Program-made: the position numbers and the translations under genes
Source of the DNA: DATAVB01 sp040414495
GTDB lineage: Bacteria; Actinomycetota; Actinomycetes; Mycobacteriales; QHCD01
Length of the DNA: 40,316 nt
Direction of reading: 5' to 3'
NCBI GenBank assembly: GCA_040414495.1
Contig: JBEDUI010000153.1
Span: forward strand, 1-40,316
Shown here: piece after piece, positions 16,402 to 24,346 of the stretch
Position numbering within the stretch: position 1 is the first letter of the stretch
How the letters are laid out: each line of letters begins with the position of its first letter
Notes under the pieces: generated by a model
What the model was told of the DNA's origin: nothing
Databases searched by the model: none
Seen by the model: the letters and a program-made list of their open reading frames with translations, nothing else

Positions 16402-17594
16402 ACCGGCAGGAACGCCAGACTGGCGCCGATCACGCCGACCAGGATTGTCATCCGGATCCCGATGGTGTCACCGAGTGCACCGCCGAGCAGACCGCCGAGC
16501 GGCATGGTGCCCCAGACCAGGAACCGCATCGTGGCGTTCATCCGGCCGAGCAACCGCTCCGGACACAACGCCTGCCGGAAGCTGACCTGCGTGACGTTGT
16601 AGACCACAGTTCCGCCGTACATCACGAACTCGGCCACCACGAAGAGCACCAACGTCGCGTCGCGCTGCAGGAACGGCGCGATCAACATGAATGGCGTTGT
16701 CATCGCGCAGCTCAGCCAGATGATCCGCCCCTGACCGAAGCGGTCGGCGAGCCGCCGGGCGAGGAGGGCACCGGCGAGACCACCGACCGCTCCGGCGGCC
16801 AGGAGCAGCCCGATGACGCCGGCCGGCAGGTGCAGGTTGCGAGCCAGCAGCACGATCAGCATCGATTGGGCGGCGGTGAAGAACAGGTTGAACGAACTGG
16901 TGCAGGCGGCGATGGCGCGCAGCAATCGATGCCGCACCACGAAGGCGACCCCTTCGCGTACCTCGTGCAGCAGATGGGTCTGCGCTGGGCGCTCGGGTTG
17001 CGGCTCGCGGGCTCGGATGCTGCCTACCCACAGGGCCGACCACAGATAACTGGCCGCGTCCAATGCGACCGCGTACGGCGCGGTAAGCAACTGCACCAGC
17101 AGGCCGCCCAGACTCGGGCCGGCGACCTGCGCCACGGACTGGGTGCCCTGCAGCTTGGAGTTGCCCTCCACCAGGTGCTGGCGGCCGACCAGGAAAGGCA
17201 GGTAGCTCTGGTACGAGACGTCGAAGAAGACGGTGAGTACGCCGGTGATGAGGACGACGGCGTACAGCTGCCAGATGGTCAGCCCGCCGAACGCCGCCAC
17301 CAGCGGCACCGAACCCAGAGCCGCGGCCCGGCCGAGATCGCCGACGATCATGACCGAGCGACGGCGCATCCGGTCGACCCAGGCGCCAGCTGGCAGACCG
17401 ATGAGCAGAAACGCCAGCGTCTCGAAGGTGGTCAACAGGCCGACCTGGAACGGCGTGGCGTGCAGCGTCTTCACTGCCAGCAGCGGCATCGCCAGCATCG
17501 TGACCATCGTGCCGACCTGGCTGATCGCATCGCCGGCCCACAGCCGGCAGAAGTCGCGGTGCCGGAGCAATGAATCGGCCTTGACCTGAATCAC
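16311..17594 (-). CDS. MFS transporter, DHA3-type drug/metabolite exporter
   Basis: This major facilitator protein has 427 residues and about 12 membrane spans, with an N-terminal RHRDFCRLWAGDAISQVG start, the cytoplasmic loop motif GAWVDRMRRRSVM between spans 2 and 3, and a second half beginning after the charged central loop (REPQPERPAQTHLLHEV). It resembles EntS/tetronasin-type exporters; the substrate is unknown. The GTG at 17594 lacks a ribosome binding site. A promoter TTGACT (complement of 17624-17629) with GATGCT 17 bases on would start the transcript at about the GTG, so a leaderless mRNA is plausible. The divergent ArsR-type gene next door is its likely regulator. Confidence 0.85.
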   Translation of the reverse strand: MIQVKADSLLRHRDFCRLWAGDAISQVGTMVTMLAMPLLAVKTLHATPFQVGLLTTFETLAFLLIGLPAGAWVDRMRRRSVMIVGDLGRAAALGSVPLVAAFGGLTIWQLYAVVLITGVLTVFFDVSYQSYLPFLVGRQHLVEGNSKLQGTQSVAQVAGPSLGGLLVQLLTAPYAVALDAASYLWSALWVGSIRAREPQPERPAQTHLLHEVREGVAFVVRHRLLRAIAACTSSFNLFFTAAQSMLIVLLARNLHLPAGVIGLLLAAGAVGGLAGALLARRLADRFGQGRIIWLSCAMTTPFMLIAPFLQRDATLVLFVVAEFVMYGGTVVYNVTQVSFRQALCPERLLGRMNATMRFLVWGTMPLGGLLGGALGDTIGIRMTILVGVIGASLAFLPVYFSPLRTMRELPTAEPEPAATADSAPTPS

Positions 17595-17610
17595 TCAGCC
17601 AGCATCGGCA

Positions 17611-17634
17611 ACTGATTGGGAAAAGTCAATCAGT
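17611..17634. promoter_or_regulatory. Inverted-repeat operator between the MFS and ArsR-type genes
   Basis: ACTGATTG and CAATCAGT form perfect 8-bp arms separated by 8 bases. The site lies in the 60-base divergent spacer and overlaps the putative -35 element of the MFS promoter. Size and position fit the operator of a dimeric winged-helix repressor controlling both genes. Confidence 0.7.
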
Positions 17635-17654
17635 AATCCGGTTACCCTGGCCGG

Positions 17655-18365
17655 GTGACCTCGGCCGAGCTGCCCGCGCAGTCAGCGCCCTCGCGGCGCT
17701 GGCCAGTTGCCGAGCCGCCGGAACCGATCGATTCAACGGCGGACCCAGCCCAGCCGACCGCGCAGCCACACGTCGAACCCGTTTTGGACGCGCAGTCCGA
17801 GCCGGCGCACCGAGTGCAACGCCGACCAGCCACCGAAGCCGAAGCGCAGGCGCTCGCCTCATCGTTGCGGCTGCGAATCCTGCGGCTGTGCCTGGATGAC
17901 GAGCTGACCAACAAGGAAATCGCCCAGCGGCTGGGGCGTAATCCCGCGTCCGTACTGCACCACGTACGTCGACTGGTCGACACCGGATTTCTGATGGCAT
18001 TACCGGTACGGCGCGGGACGCGCGGTTCGCGCGAGGTGCCCTACCGCGCGACCGGTAAGTCGTGGCAGCTCTCCGGACGGGACGACCCGGGCCGGCGCCG
18101 TACCTCCGAGGTGATGCTGGAAGCGTTCCTCGCGGAACTGGCCGATGCCGGCGGTGAGATCGGCGACGCCAGCCGGCTGGGCTTACGGCTGAACAAGGAG
18201 CATTGGGCTGAGTTCACCGACCGGATTGGCGCGCTGCTGGACGAATTCGCCGCGCGGCCGTCGGATCCTGACGGCGAACACTGGTCGGTGTTCTTCGCGA
18301 TGCACCCCGACCGGCGGGGCCGTACCGACGATGCGGGACCTGGACGGCCCGACACGTCAAACTGA
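17655..18365 (+). CDS. ArsR-type winged-helix transcriptional regulator
   Basis: The 236-residue product has a disordered Pro/Glu-rich N-terminus (about 1-58), then a winged helix-turn-helix: LASSLRLRILRLCLDDELTNKEIAQ, with recognition helix NPASVLHHVRRLVDTGFL and a wing to about residue 140. The C-terminal half (EVMLEAFLAELADAGGEIG...) resembles the effector or dimer part of regulators paired with MFS exporters. No Cys-rich metal site is seen, so the ligand is probably not a metal. The GTG at 17655 is 20 bases from the operator. It most likely represses itself and the divergent exporter. Confidence 0.83.
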   Translation: MTSAELPAQSAPSRRWPVAEPPEPIDSTADPAQPTAQPHVEPVLDAQSEPAHRVQRRPATEAEAQALASSLRLRILRLCLDDELTNKEIAQRLGRNPASVLHHVRRLVDTGFLMALPVRRGTRGSREVPYRATGKSWQLSGRDDPGRRRTSEVMLEAFLAELADAGGEIGDASRLGLRLNKEHWAEFTDRIGALLDEFAARPSDPDGEHWSVFFAMHPDRRGRTDDAGPGRPDTSN

Positions 18366-18405
18366 CGTGCTATCCGCCGCCGCGCGTGCCACCATCGAAG
18401 AACCT

Positions 18406-19905
18406 ATGACTGATACGACCAACACCGCGGCGGCCCAGATGCCGCCCTCCACACCGGCGGCGCACACGCCGGCACCCCACCACGCGGACCGCTTCGCGCC
18501 GGAGTTCGATGAAGCCACTGGCTTCTACGACGCGGACGGAGCGGGCCTCGACCTCGACGACCGGCGCGCACTGCGCCGGGTCCCGGGCCTCGCGACCGAG
18601 CTACACGATGTCAGTGAGGTCGAATACCGGCAGCTGCGCCTGGAGCGCGTCGTGCTCATCGGCGTGTGGACTGACGGCACCTCGGACGAGGCGGAGCACT
18701 CGCTCGCTGAGTTGGCCGCGCTCGCCGAGACCGCCGGCTCGCAGGTCCTCGAGGGCCTGATCCAGCGCCGTGACAAGCCGGATCCAGCGACCTACGTCGG
18801 TTCCGGAAAGGCGCGCGAACTGCGTTCGGTCGTCATCGCGACCGGCGCCGACACCGTGATCTGCGACGGCGAGCTCACCCCGGGCCAGTTGCGTCAGCTC
18901 GAAGACCTGGTCAAGGTCAAGGTCATCGACCGGACCGCGCTGATCCTGGACATTTTTGCCCAGCACGCCCGCAGCAAGGAGGGCAAGGCTCAGGTCGAGC
19001 TGGCCCAGCTGCAGTACCTGATCCCGCGGCTGCGTGGTTGGGGTGAGTCGATGTCCCGACAGGCCGGCGGTCGCGTCGCCGGCGGTGGCGGCATCGGCAC
19101 CCGTGGTCCTGGTGAGACCAAGATCGAGACCGACCGCCGCCGCATCCGCGCCCGGATGACCAAGCTGCGCCGGGAGATCGCGGCAATGGCGGGGGTACGC
19201 AGCACCAAGCGGCACGCCCGTACCGTCCACGAGGTGCCGAGCGTGGCGATCGCCGGCTACACCAACGCCGGGAAGTCCAGTCTGCTGAACCGGCTCACTG
19301 GTGCCGGCGTGCTGGTGGAGAACGCGCTGTTCGCCACCCTGGATCCGACCGTGCGCCGGGCGCAGACCCGGGACGGACGCGAGTTCACGCTGACCGACAC
19401 GGTCGGGTTTGTCCGCCATCTGCCGCACCAGCTTGTCGAGGCGTTCCGCTCGACGCTGGAGGAGGTGGCCGAGGCCGATCTGGTCCTGCACGTGGTGGAC
19501 GGCTCACATCCTGACCCGGTATCGCAGATCAACGCGGTGCACGAGGTGCTCGGCGAGATCGACGCGGCCTCGGTACCCGAGGTGCTGGTGATCAACAAGG
19601 TCGACGCGGCCGATCCGGACGTGCTGGTCAGGCTGCGGCGCGCGTGTCCGGATGCGGTCTACGTCTCGGCCCGTACCGGCGCCGGGCTCGACCAACTACG
19701 CGACGTGCTGGATGAACGGGTGCCGCGACCACAGGTCGAGGTGCAGGTCGTCGTTCCGTACAGCCGCGGTGACCTGGTGTCACGAGTGCACGATGACGGA
19801 GAGGTTCTCGACAGCGATCACACCGCTGAGGGGACGTATCTGCGGGCTCGCGTGCATCAACCGTTGGCCGTTGCCCTGGCGTCATTCGCCGTTGCGTCGG
19901 GTTAA
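18406..19905 (+). CDS. hflX: GTPase HflX
   Basis: HflX is a ribosome-associated GTPase that splits stalled or hibernating 70S ribosomes under stress. The 499-residue product has an N-terminal disordered extension (1-30), the HflX domain (TYVGSGKARELR at 129-140, DGELTPGQLRQLED), the linker GGIGTRGPGETKIETDRR, then the G domain. Its motifs are G1 GYTNAGKSS (284-292), G3 DTVGFV (331), G4 NKVD (397) and G5 SARTG. The ATG at 18406 is preferred to the much longer open frame, which would overlap the arsR gene and has no homology upstream of it. Placement just before lexA is typical for actinobacteria. Confidence 0.95.
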   Translation: MTDTTNTAAAQMPPSTPAAHTPAPHHADRFAPEFDEATGFYDADGAGLDLDDRRALRRVPGLATELHDVSEVEYRQLRLERVVLIGVWTDGTSDEAEHSLAELAALAETAGSQVLEGLIQRRDKPDPATYVGSGKARELRSVVIATGADTVICDGELTPGQLRQLEDLVKVKVIDRTALILDIFAQHARSKEGKAQVELAQLQYLIPRLRGWGESMSRQAGGRVAGGGGIGTRGPGETKIETDRRRIRARMTKLRREIAAMAGVRSTKRHARTVHEVPSVAIAGYTNAGKSSLLNRLTGAGVLVENALFATLDPTVRRAQTRDGREFTLTDTVGFVRHLPHQLVEAFRSTLEEVAEADLVLHVVDGSHPDPVSQINAVHEVLGEIDAASVPEVLVINKVDAADPDVLVRLRRACPDAVYVSARTGAGLDQLRDVLDERVPRPQVEVQVVVPYSRGDLVSRVHDDGEVLDSDHTAEGTYLRARVHQPLAVALASFAVASG

Positions 19906-20008
19906 CGAACGATGTATCTCCTGGCTCGGCTTCGTCGTGCTTCTGCCGTTCCGGGCTTTGGGGAGGTACTGTTAGGCCCAGCCGAGGAAAGCGAACAGGA
20001 GCGATCGA

Positions 20009-20299
20009 ATGCTGTTTAACGAGCTCAGGCCGTGGCACCTGATCATTCTTGTCGTGGTGTTCTTGGCTCTCTTCGGATACAAGAAGCTGCCGGATGCGAC
20101 CCGCTCGGTCGGTCGTTCGTTGCGGATCTTCAAGTCCGAAATGAAGGGCATGCACGACGACGACTCGGATGCGACGACGGAGAACGCGTCGCAGGAGAGC
20201 GCGCCGAAGCAGCAGGCTGTCATTGAGGGTCAGCCGGTGAAGCAGACGCAGCGCGCCACCGAATCGACGAGCGTGACCCCACCGACGAGTGGTTCGTAG
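20009..20299 (+). CDS. tatA: Sec-independent protein translocase component TatA
   Basis: TatA subunits polymerise to form the pore of the twin-arginine export system. The 96-residue protein has one N-terminal membrane helix (HLIILVVVFLALFG, residues 10-23), the conserved FG hinge followed by an amphipathic helix (KKLPDATRSVGRSLRIFKSEMKG), and an acidic, disordered C-terminal tail. A CAGGAG site lies 6-7 bases before the ATG. tatB and tatC are not in the window. The overlapping downstream gene is a PAP2 phosphatase. Confidence 0.92.
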   Translation: MLFNELRPWHLIILVVVFLALFGYKKLPDATRSVGRSLRIFKSEMKGMHDDDSDATTENASQESAPKQQAVIEGQPVKQTQRATESTSVTPPTSGS

Positions 20300-21107
20300 C
20301 CGGTCGCATACGCCGCCGCATACGAGTGAGCCGGTTCGACCGGTTGATCATGCGGCGGCGCGGCCGGTGGGTTGGGGTCTGGTGGCGGCAGCGGTCGCCG
20401 TCGCCATCTGGATCACGATTGACGTACTGAATTTTGGTCCGTGGACTCGGCTAGATGCTCGTACCAGCTCGGTTATCTACAGCTGGAATCTTTGGCACAT
20501 CCCCTATCCCCGGGACGTGGTCTACCCGCTGACGATGTTCGGTCAGCGGGTATCGATTTTGGTCGTCGTGGGTGGGTTCTGCGTCGTGCTGTCGGTGGTA
20601 CGGCGGACTTTTCAGCCGATTCTGCGATTCGCGGTCGCGCTGGGTCTGCTGACCCTGGTGATCTACGCGTTCAAGCTCGGCGTGGGTCGTACCGCTCCGA
20701 CCGTGGACTCGCTGCACACCGGCGGGTCGTCGTACCCGTCTGGCCACGTACCCAACTCGCTGCTGATGTGGGGTCTGATCGCCTGGCTGGCGGTCGAGTA
20801 CCGGGTTGTGGAGTGGCTGCGCAAGACGTTGAACGTGATGCGGTTCGTGGCGCCGGCTTGTGCATTCCTGGGCATGGCGCTGCTTGACTACCACTGGCTG
20901 TCGGACCTGGTGGCTGGCGTGGCGTTCGGGATTGTGCTGCTGCGGCTGCTGCACCTGATCTTCGACGGACCGTTGAGCGAGATCGGAGACTTCGGCGTCA
21001 AACGCCGCTTGAACGCAGATCGGCTTAATCGGCCGCCGTCGGGGGCGCACGATGTGCCCTCTGACCTGAATTCTCCCGACGGCGCCAGCCGCCCACGCGT
21101 CGGCTGA
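20289..21107 (+). CDS. PAP2-family membrane phosphatase
   Basis: This 272-residue integral membrane phosphatase probably acts on a lipid phosphate such as phosphatidic acid or undecaprenyl pyrophosphate. The PAP2 motifs are all present: KLGVGRTAP (motif 1, about residue 125), SSYPSGHVPNS (motif 2, catalytic His) and DYHWLSDLVAGVAFG (motif 3, nucleophile His and Asp). About five to six membrane helices surround them. The GTG start at 20289 overlaps the tatA stop by 11 bases. The last 50 residues are hydrophilic and not part of the domain. Confidence 0.88.
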   Translation: MVRSRSHTPPHTSEPVRPVDHAAARPVGWGLVAAAVAVAIWITIDVLNFGPWTRLDARTSSVIYSWNLWHIPYPRDVVYPLTMFGQRVSILVVVGGFCVVLSVVRRTFQPILRFAVALGLLTLVIYAFKLGVGRTAPTVDSLHTGGSSYPSGHVPNSLLMWGLIAWLAVEYRVVEWLRKTLNVMRFVAPACAFLGMALLDYHWLSDLVAGVAFGIVLLRLLHLIFDGPLSEIGDFGVKRRLNADRLNRPPSGAHDVPSDLNSPDGASRPRVG

Positions 21108-21423
21108 TCCGCAGCGCGTGGGCTGGTCTGCCGACCGCCCCGGCTGACCTAGCGCACCAGCCGCCCCGCCTCGGCTGAGCTAGTGAGCGCGCCGGCCGCC
21201 CCGCCTGATCTACCGGCGCCATCGTGTGGGCTGATCTAGTGAGCGCGCCAGCCGCCCCGCCTTGGCGCATCTACCGTCGCCAACCCGAGTCCGAGACCGG
21301 CTGTCGTCAGCCCGAGCCCGCGGCCCGCCACCACCAGTCCGAGCCCGCGGCCCGCCGTCGAGAAGATCTCCAGACCCGCAACAAATCGTCTGCCCCGCGA
21401 CCGAACGCCCAACCCGCAGTCGT

Positions 21424-21439
21424 CCTCGGCGCGCCGAGG
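21424..21439 (-). terminator. Second hairpin downstream of lexA
   Basis: CCTCGGCGCGCCGAGG is a perfect 16-base palindrome in the outer copy of the repeat that also includes the end of lexA. It is equivalent to the hairpin at 21481-21497 and may act as a back-up terminator for lexA. Confidence 0.4.
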
Positions 21440-21480
21440 TCAGACCGACCTCGCGACCGAACGCCTAACCCGCAGGCGAT

Positions 21481-21497
21481 CCTCAGCTTTGCCGAGG
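21481..21497 (-). terminator. Hairpin immediately after the lexA stop
   Basis: Read on the minus strand, CCTCGGC-AAA-GCTGAGG forms a 7-bp stem (one G-U pair) directly after the lexA stop codon. No U-tract follows. It is a probable lexA transcript end or stabiliser. Confidence 0.4.
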
Positions 21498-22511
21498 TCA
21501 GACCTTGCGCAGGACCGCGACAACCCGACCGAGGATTGTGGCGTCATCACCGGGAATCGGCGCGTATGCGGAGTTGTGCGGGATTAGCCAGACGTGCCCG
21601 TCGCGCCGACGGAATGTCTTGACCGTCGCCTCGCCCTCGATCATGGCGGCCACGATGTCCCCGTTGTCGGCGACCGGCTGTTGCCGGACAACAACCCAGT
21701 CGCCATCGGTGATAGCGGCCTCGACCATGGAGTCGCCGACGACCTGCAACAGGAACAGCGTGCCCTGACCCACCAACTCGCGAGGGAGTGGGAACACGTC
21801 CTCGATGGCCTCTTCGGCCAGGATCGGTCCACCGGCGGCAATCCGGCCGACGACCGGAACATAGGTCGGGGTGGGGGCATCGGCGGGTTGGTCGTCAGCG
21901 GCCGGGCGGGATGCCTGGGCCGCGCGGGTCGACCGCTGCTCTTCGGGACGACGAACGTCGACCGCGCGCGGCCGGTTTGGATCGCGGCGAAGGAACCCCT
22001 TGCGTTCCAGCGAAGCCAGTTGGTGGGCCACGCTCGACGTGGAGGTCAACCCGACCGAGTCACCGATTTCGCGAATGCTCGGCGGGTACCCGCGCCGCTC
22101 CACCGAGTCACGAATGACCTCGAGCACTCGGCGTTGCCGCGGCGTGAGGCCATCAGCGTCAGGGGCCTGATCGGGGAAGCTGCGCACGGTTGCCGTACCC
22201 GAATCCTTGGCATCGGCAGCCGATGGCTCATCGGCGGGCGCAGCATCCTTGCTGGTCCGGGCAGCTCGTTGGGCCTGCTCACCACCAGCGGCGGCCGCCT
22301 CGACTTGCGACTCGGCAGCGTTCAGCTGCTCATCGTCGAGGGCCTGGCGCCCTTTGGCCGCCGATGCGCGCCTGCCAGAAGACGCACCCTGCTTGGTTTT
22401 CGCCGTGCTTCTGGGACTTGCGGAACTCGCCGGCTTGCGTGCGGGTCGCGTGCCAGTACCCGACGCGGCTCGCGAGCCTCGCTCTGCGTTCTTGCCTGTA
22501 CGGTCGGCCAC
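21498..22511 (-). CDS. lexA: SOS repressor LexA with a long N-terminal extension
   Basis: LexA represses the SOS regulon and cleaves itself when RecA filaments form. The winged-helix domain begins at about residue 122 (LTPRQRRVLEVIRDS, then the recognition helix GLTSTSSVAHQLASLE). The self-cleavage bond is Ala226-Gly227 in GRIAAGG, and the catalytic dyad is Ser261 (VGDSM) and Lys298 (ATVKTF), with standard spacings. With the GTG at 22511, which has GGGAGG just upstream, the protein is 337 residues, about 100 longer than usual. The first 121 residues are disordered, with a basic Arg/Lys/Ala/Ser part and then an acidic part. An internal GTG at 22187 would give a typical length but lacks a good ribosome binding site. 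Confidence 0.92.
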   Translation of the reverse strand: MADRTGKNAERGSRAASGTGTRPARKPASSASPRSTAKTKQGASSGRRASAAKGRQALDDEQLNAAESQVEAAAAGGEQAQRAARTSKDAAPADEPSAADAKDSGTATVRSFPDQAPDADGLTPRQRRVLEVIRDSVERRGYPPSIREIGDSVGLTSTSSVAHQLASLERKGFLRRDPNRPRAVDVRRPEEQRSTRAAQASRPAADDQPADAPTPTYVPVVGRIAAGGPILAEEAIEDVFPLPRELVGQGTLFLLQVVGDSMVEAAITDGDWVVVRQQPVADNGDIVAAMIEGEATVKTFRRRDGHVWLIPHNSAYAPIPGDDATILGRVVAVLRKV

Positions 22512-22605
22512 GCCGCCCTCCCGGTTGCTGGCTGATCTGATCGTGGTTGCGTCGATCACAGTCGGATCGAACTGGTGATCACGCTAGCGACGGATTGACC
22601 GGACT

Positions 22606-22621
22606 TCAAACATCTGTTCGA
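22606..22621. promoter_or_regulatory. SOS box (LexA operator), lexA side
   Basis: TCAAACATCTGTTCGA matches the actinobacterial/Bacillus-type SOS box TCGAAC-N4-GTTCGA with one mismatch. It lies 95 bases upstream of the lexA start. A second overlapping palindrome, TGTTCGACGAACA (22615-22627), extends it. Confidence 0.8.
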
Positions 22622-22684
22622 CGAACACGCCGTGTCGTCGCAATTCTGTCAGCACCCGATGGTAGACATCGCACGGGCGTTCGA

Positions 22685-22700
22685 TCGAATGCTCGTTCGA
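22685..22700. promoter_or_regulatory. Second SOS-box-like site, LysM-gene side
   Basis: TCGAATGCTCGTTCGA keeps both half-sites (TCGAA and GTTCGA) of the SOS box, with a less conserved centre. It lies 57 bases upstream of the LysM gene start and probably controls that gene. Confidence 0.6.
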
Positions 22701-22756
22701 GAGTGTGCCGGGCGTCGGCAGGCCCTCGAAGTAGGTGTCAGGCCTAGGAGGTCCTC

Positions 22757-23611
22757 GTGTCCGTTGCCTATGACGTCCCGCCCCGGGTTGGCCGCCCCGA
22801 CCGGCGCCAGCCCGCGACCGTGCTGTCACTCGCGCCCCGGCCTGACCTAAGCGAGGCTGACGCTGACGCTGACGCGTTGGCCGCCGAAGCCTCAGTATCA
22901 GGCCGCGGCTCGGCCGGATCCCGGCCGGCTGCTCCCCAGTTCGAGACCCCGACGCAGAGCTCGGCCGAGGCGTTGTGGGTCGCCGCGCCGCTCACCGAAC
23001 CGGACAGCCGGGCAGGCAGTCGCAGCGACCGGATGCCGACGTCGCTGTTGGAGACGCCCGTCGCGGTAACCCCGGCCCTGCTGCTGTTGCCGCCGAGCCG
23101 CCGGTCGGGCTCGGATGCGTCAGCGGATCTGGCTCGGTCACCGATTGATGTGTGGGCGTTCGATACCGCGATCGATGCGACATTGCTACGGGTCGAGCCA
23201 GCCGAGCCAGTTGTGCTCGACGTTGATATCCAGCCCGACGCCGACTTCGAGCGGATCCGCCCTGGCCGGCCGGCGTCGCGTCCGTACGTCGCGCCGGCAT
23301 CGGTCCCCGCTGCGGCCGGTGTCCGGTTGACTGTTCGGGGTCGGCGCGTTGTCGCTGCCGTTTGCGCGATCGCGCTCATGGCGGCGGTATTCGTCACGGT
23401 TATCGCGGTCCGCGCCGCGCTCACTCGGCCGCTTGTTCCGGCCTCCGCTCCGACCGCGGTCACCGTGCACCCAGGGGACACGCTCTGGTCCATCGCCGAG
23501 CGAATTGCGCCGCAGAGCGATCCGCGTGACGTCATCGCAGCACTGCGCGAGAGCAACCACCTTCCCTCCTCGACCGTTCGGGTCGGGCAGCACCTGCACG
23601 TGCCGCACTGA
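22757..23611 (+). CDS. LysM-domain membrane protein, probable SOS-induced cell-division regulator
   Basis: It is encoded divergently from lexA, at the position of M. tuberculosis Rv2719c (ChiZ) and analogous to Bacillus YneA, whose DNA-damage-induced products delay division. The 284-residue protein has a long disordered cytoplasmic part (1-195), one membrane helix (about 198-219), and an extracytoplasmic LysM domain (about 235-283; VTVHPGDTLWSIAERI ... VRVGQHLHVPH) that should bind peptidoglycan. The GTG at 22757 has a strong TAGGAGGT site 5 bases upstream. An SOS-box-like site lies 57 bases before the start. No hydrolase domain is visible, so enzymatic activity is not supported. Confidence 0.85.
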   Translation: MSVAYDVPPRVGRPDRRQPATVLSLAPRPDLSEADADADALAAEASVSGRGSAGSRPAAPQFETPTQSSAEALWVAAPLTEPDSRAGSRSDRMPTSLLETPVAVTPALLLLPPSRRSGSDASADLARSPIDVWAFDTAIDATLLRVEPAEPVVLDVDIQPDADFERIRPGRPASRPYVAPASVPAAAGVRLTVRGRRVVAAVCAIALMAAVFVTVIAVRAALTRPLVPASAPTAVTVHPGDTLWSIAERIAPQSDPRDVIAALRESNHLPSSTVRVGQHLHVPH

Positions 23612-23616
23612 TCGTC

Positions 23617-23661
23617 TGATCTCGACGGGGCATCGATGAGCCTGCAAAATCGTCGAGATCA
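23617..23661 (+). terminator. Hairpin after the LysM gene
   Basis: TGATCTCGACG and CGTCGAGATCA are perfect 11-bp arms around a 23-base loop, starting 6 bases after the stop codon at 23611. No U-tract follows. It is a likely transcript end. Confidence 0.5.
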
Positions 23662-24314
23662 CCGGTCAGTGCATGGCTGGCTCGCGCCACCGCGGGCCGT
23701 ACGAACAGATCAGTGAGAGGTTGGTCGATCTTTTTCCCTGGGCGGTGGCGCTCGGCCTGACGTCAGAACACGTGGCTGCTGCGACACACGTCGTGGCTTA
23801 CTAAGGCGATTCAATCCAAACTCCTCCCGATGAAGTGCGCTCACGGGCCGCAGTCACGGCCACCGAAGACGCCGCATCGGCGGACTGGCCGAAGACCGCA
23901 TGTCGCGCCCCTACTCCAGGTGACCTTCCGGGGTTCCCACTGTCGGCTCGGTGAGGCCTGGGCTCGTTTCGGCTCGGAGATCACGACTGCCGGGTGTTCG
24001 CGACGCGGGAGCGCCTCGTGCGAGGTGTACTTCACCGCTGGCGAGAGCGCGCTGGCCAAGCAGCCGCATGCCGCTGTCTGTGTACCGATCGCGTAATGAG
24101 CGCACCACGGCGAACGAGTAGCGCCCTGCGGTGTCGGGTCAGCGCAGACCGCAGCACATCCTTGAGGCCTGATCGGCGACTCCCTTTGCCTGCGATCCGC
24201 AGATCCTCACCTTTCGTGCGATCTACGACACTTTCCCGGCGTGTGCAAAGCGCGACGCGGCATGACGCGCCGGATCGATACTTGCGTACCTGTGCCCTCA
24301 CCACTTACCGTCTA

Positions 24315-24337
24315 CCACCACATCTAGTGGTTACAAT
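24315..24337 (+). promoter_or_regulatory. Candidate nrdR-nrdJ promoter with palindromic (NrdR-box-like) site
   Basis: CCACCACATCTAGTGG (24315-24330) is an imperfect 16-base palindrome partly resembling the NrdR box, and ACCAC-ATCTA-GTGGT is perfect within it. It abuts TACAAT (24332-24337), a good -10 hexamer. A repressor bound here would block RNA polymerase, as expected for NrdR autoregulation. No second, tandem box is obvious. Confidence 0.4.
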
Positions 24338-24346
24338 GATGTGAGT

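Larger units (their letters stand above)
21108..21497. repeat. Non-genic spacer built from three sets of imperfect repeats
   Basis: I see no gene in these 390 bases. Three different imperfect repeat families follow one another. A is a roughly 30-base unit ending in GCCGCCCCGCCT (21144-21171, 21175-21206, 21231-21262; the last two differ at 2 of 32 positions). B is a 22-base unit with core GAGCCCGCGGCCCGCC (21308-21329 and 21335-21356, one mismatch). C is a 51-53-base unit (21396-21446 and 21452-21504) whose second copy runs into the last codons of lexA. Each family C copy carries a hairpin. Confidence 0.75.

Noticed and set aside
21108..21504. CRISPR array
   Set aside because: Repeats are imperfect, of three different kinds, with irregular spacing and no unique spacers of constant length; no cas genes are nearby.
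23830..24344. Open frames of 60-116 codons on both strands upstream of nrdR
   Set aside because: Arg/Ser-rich translations without domain-like patterns, poor starts and mutual overlap; typical of non-coding high-GC DNA.
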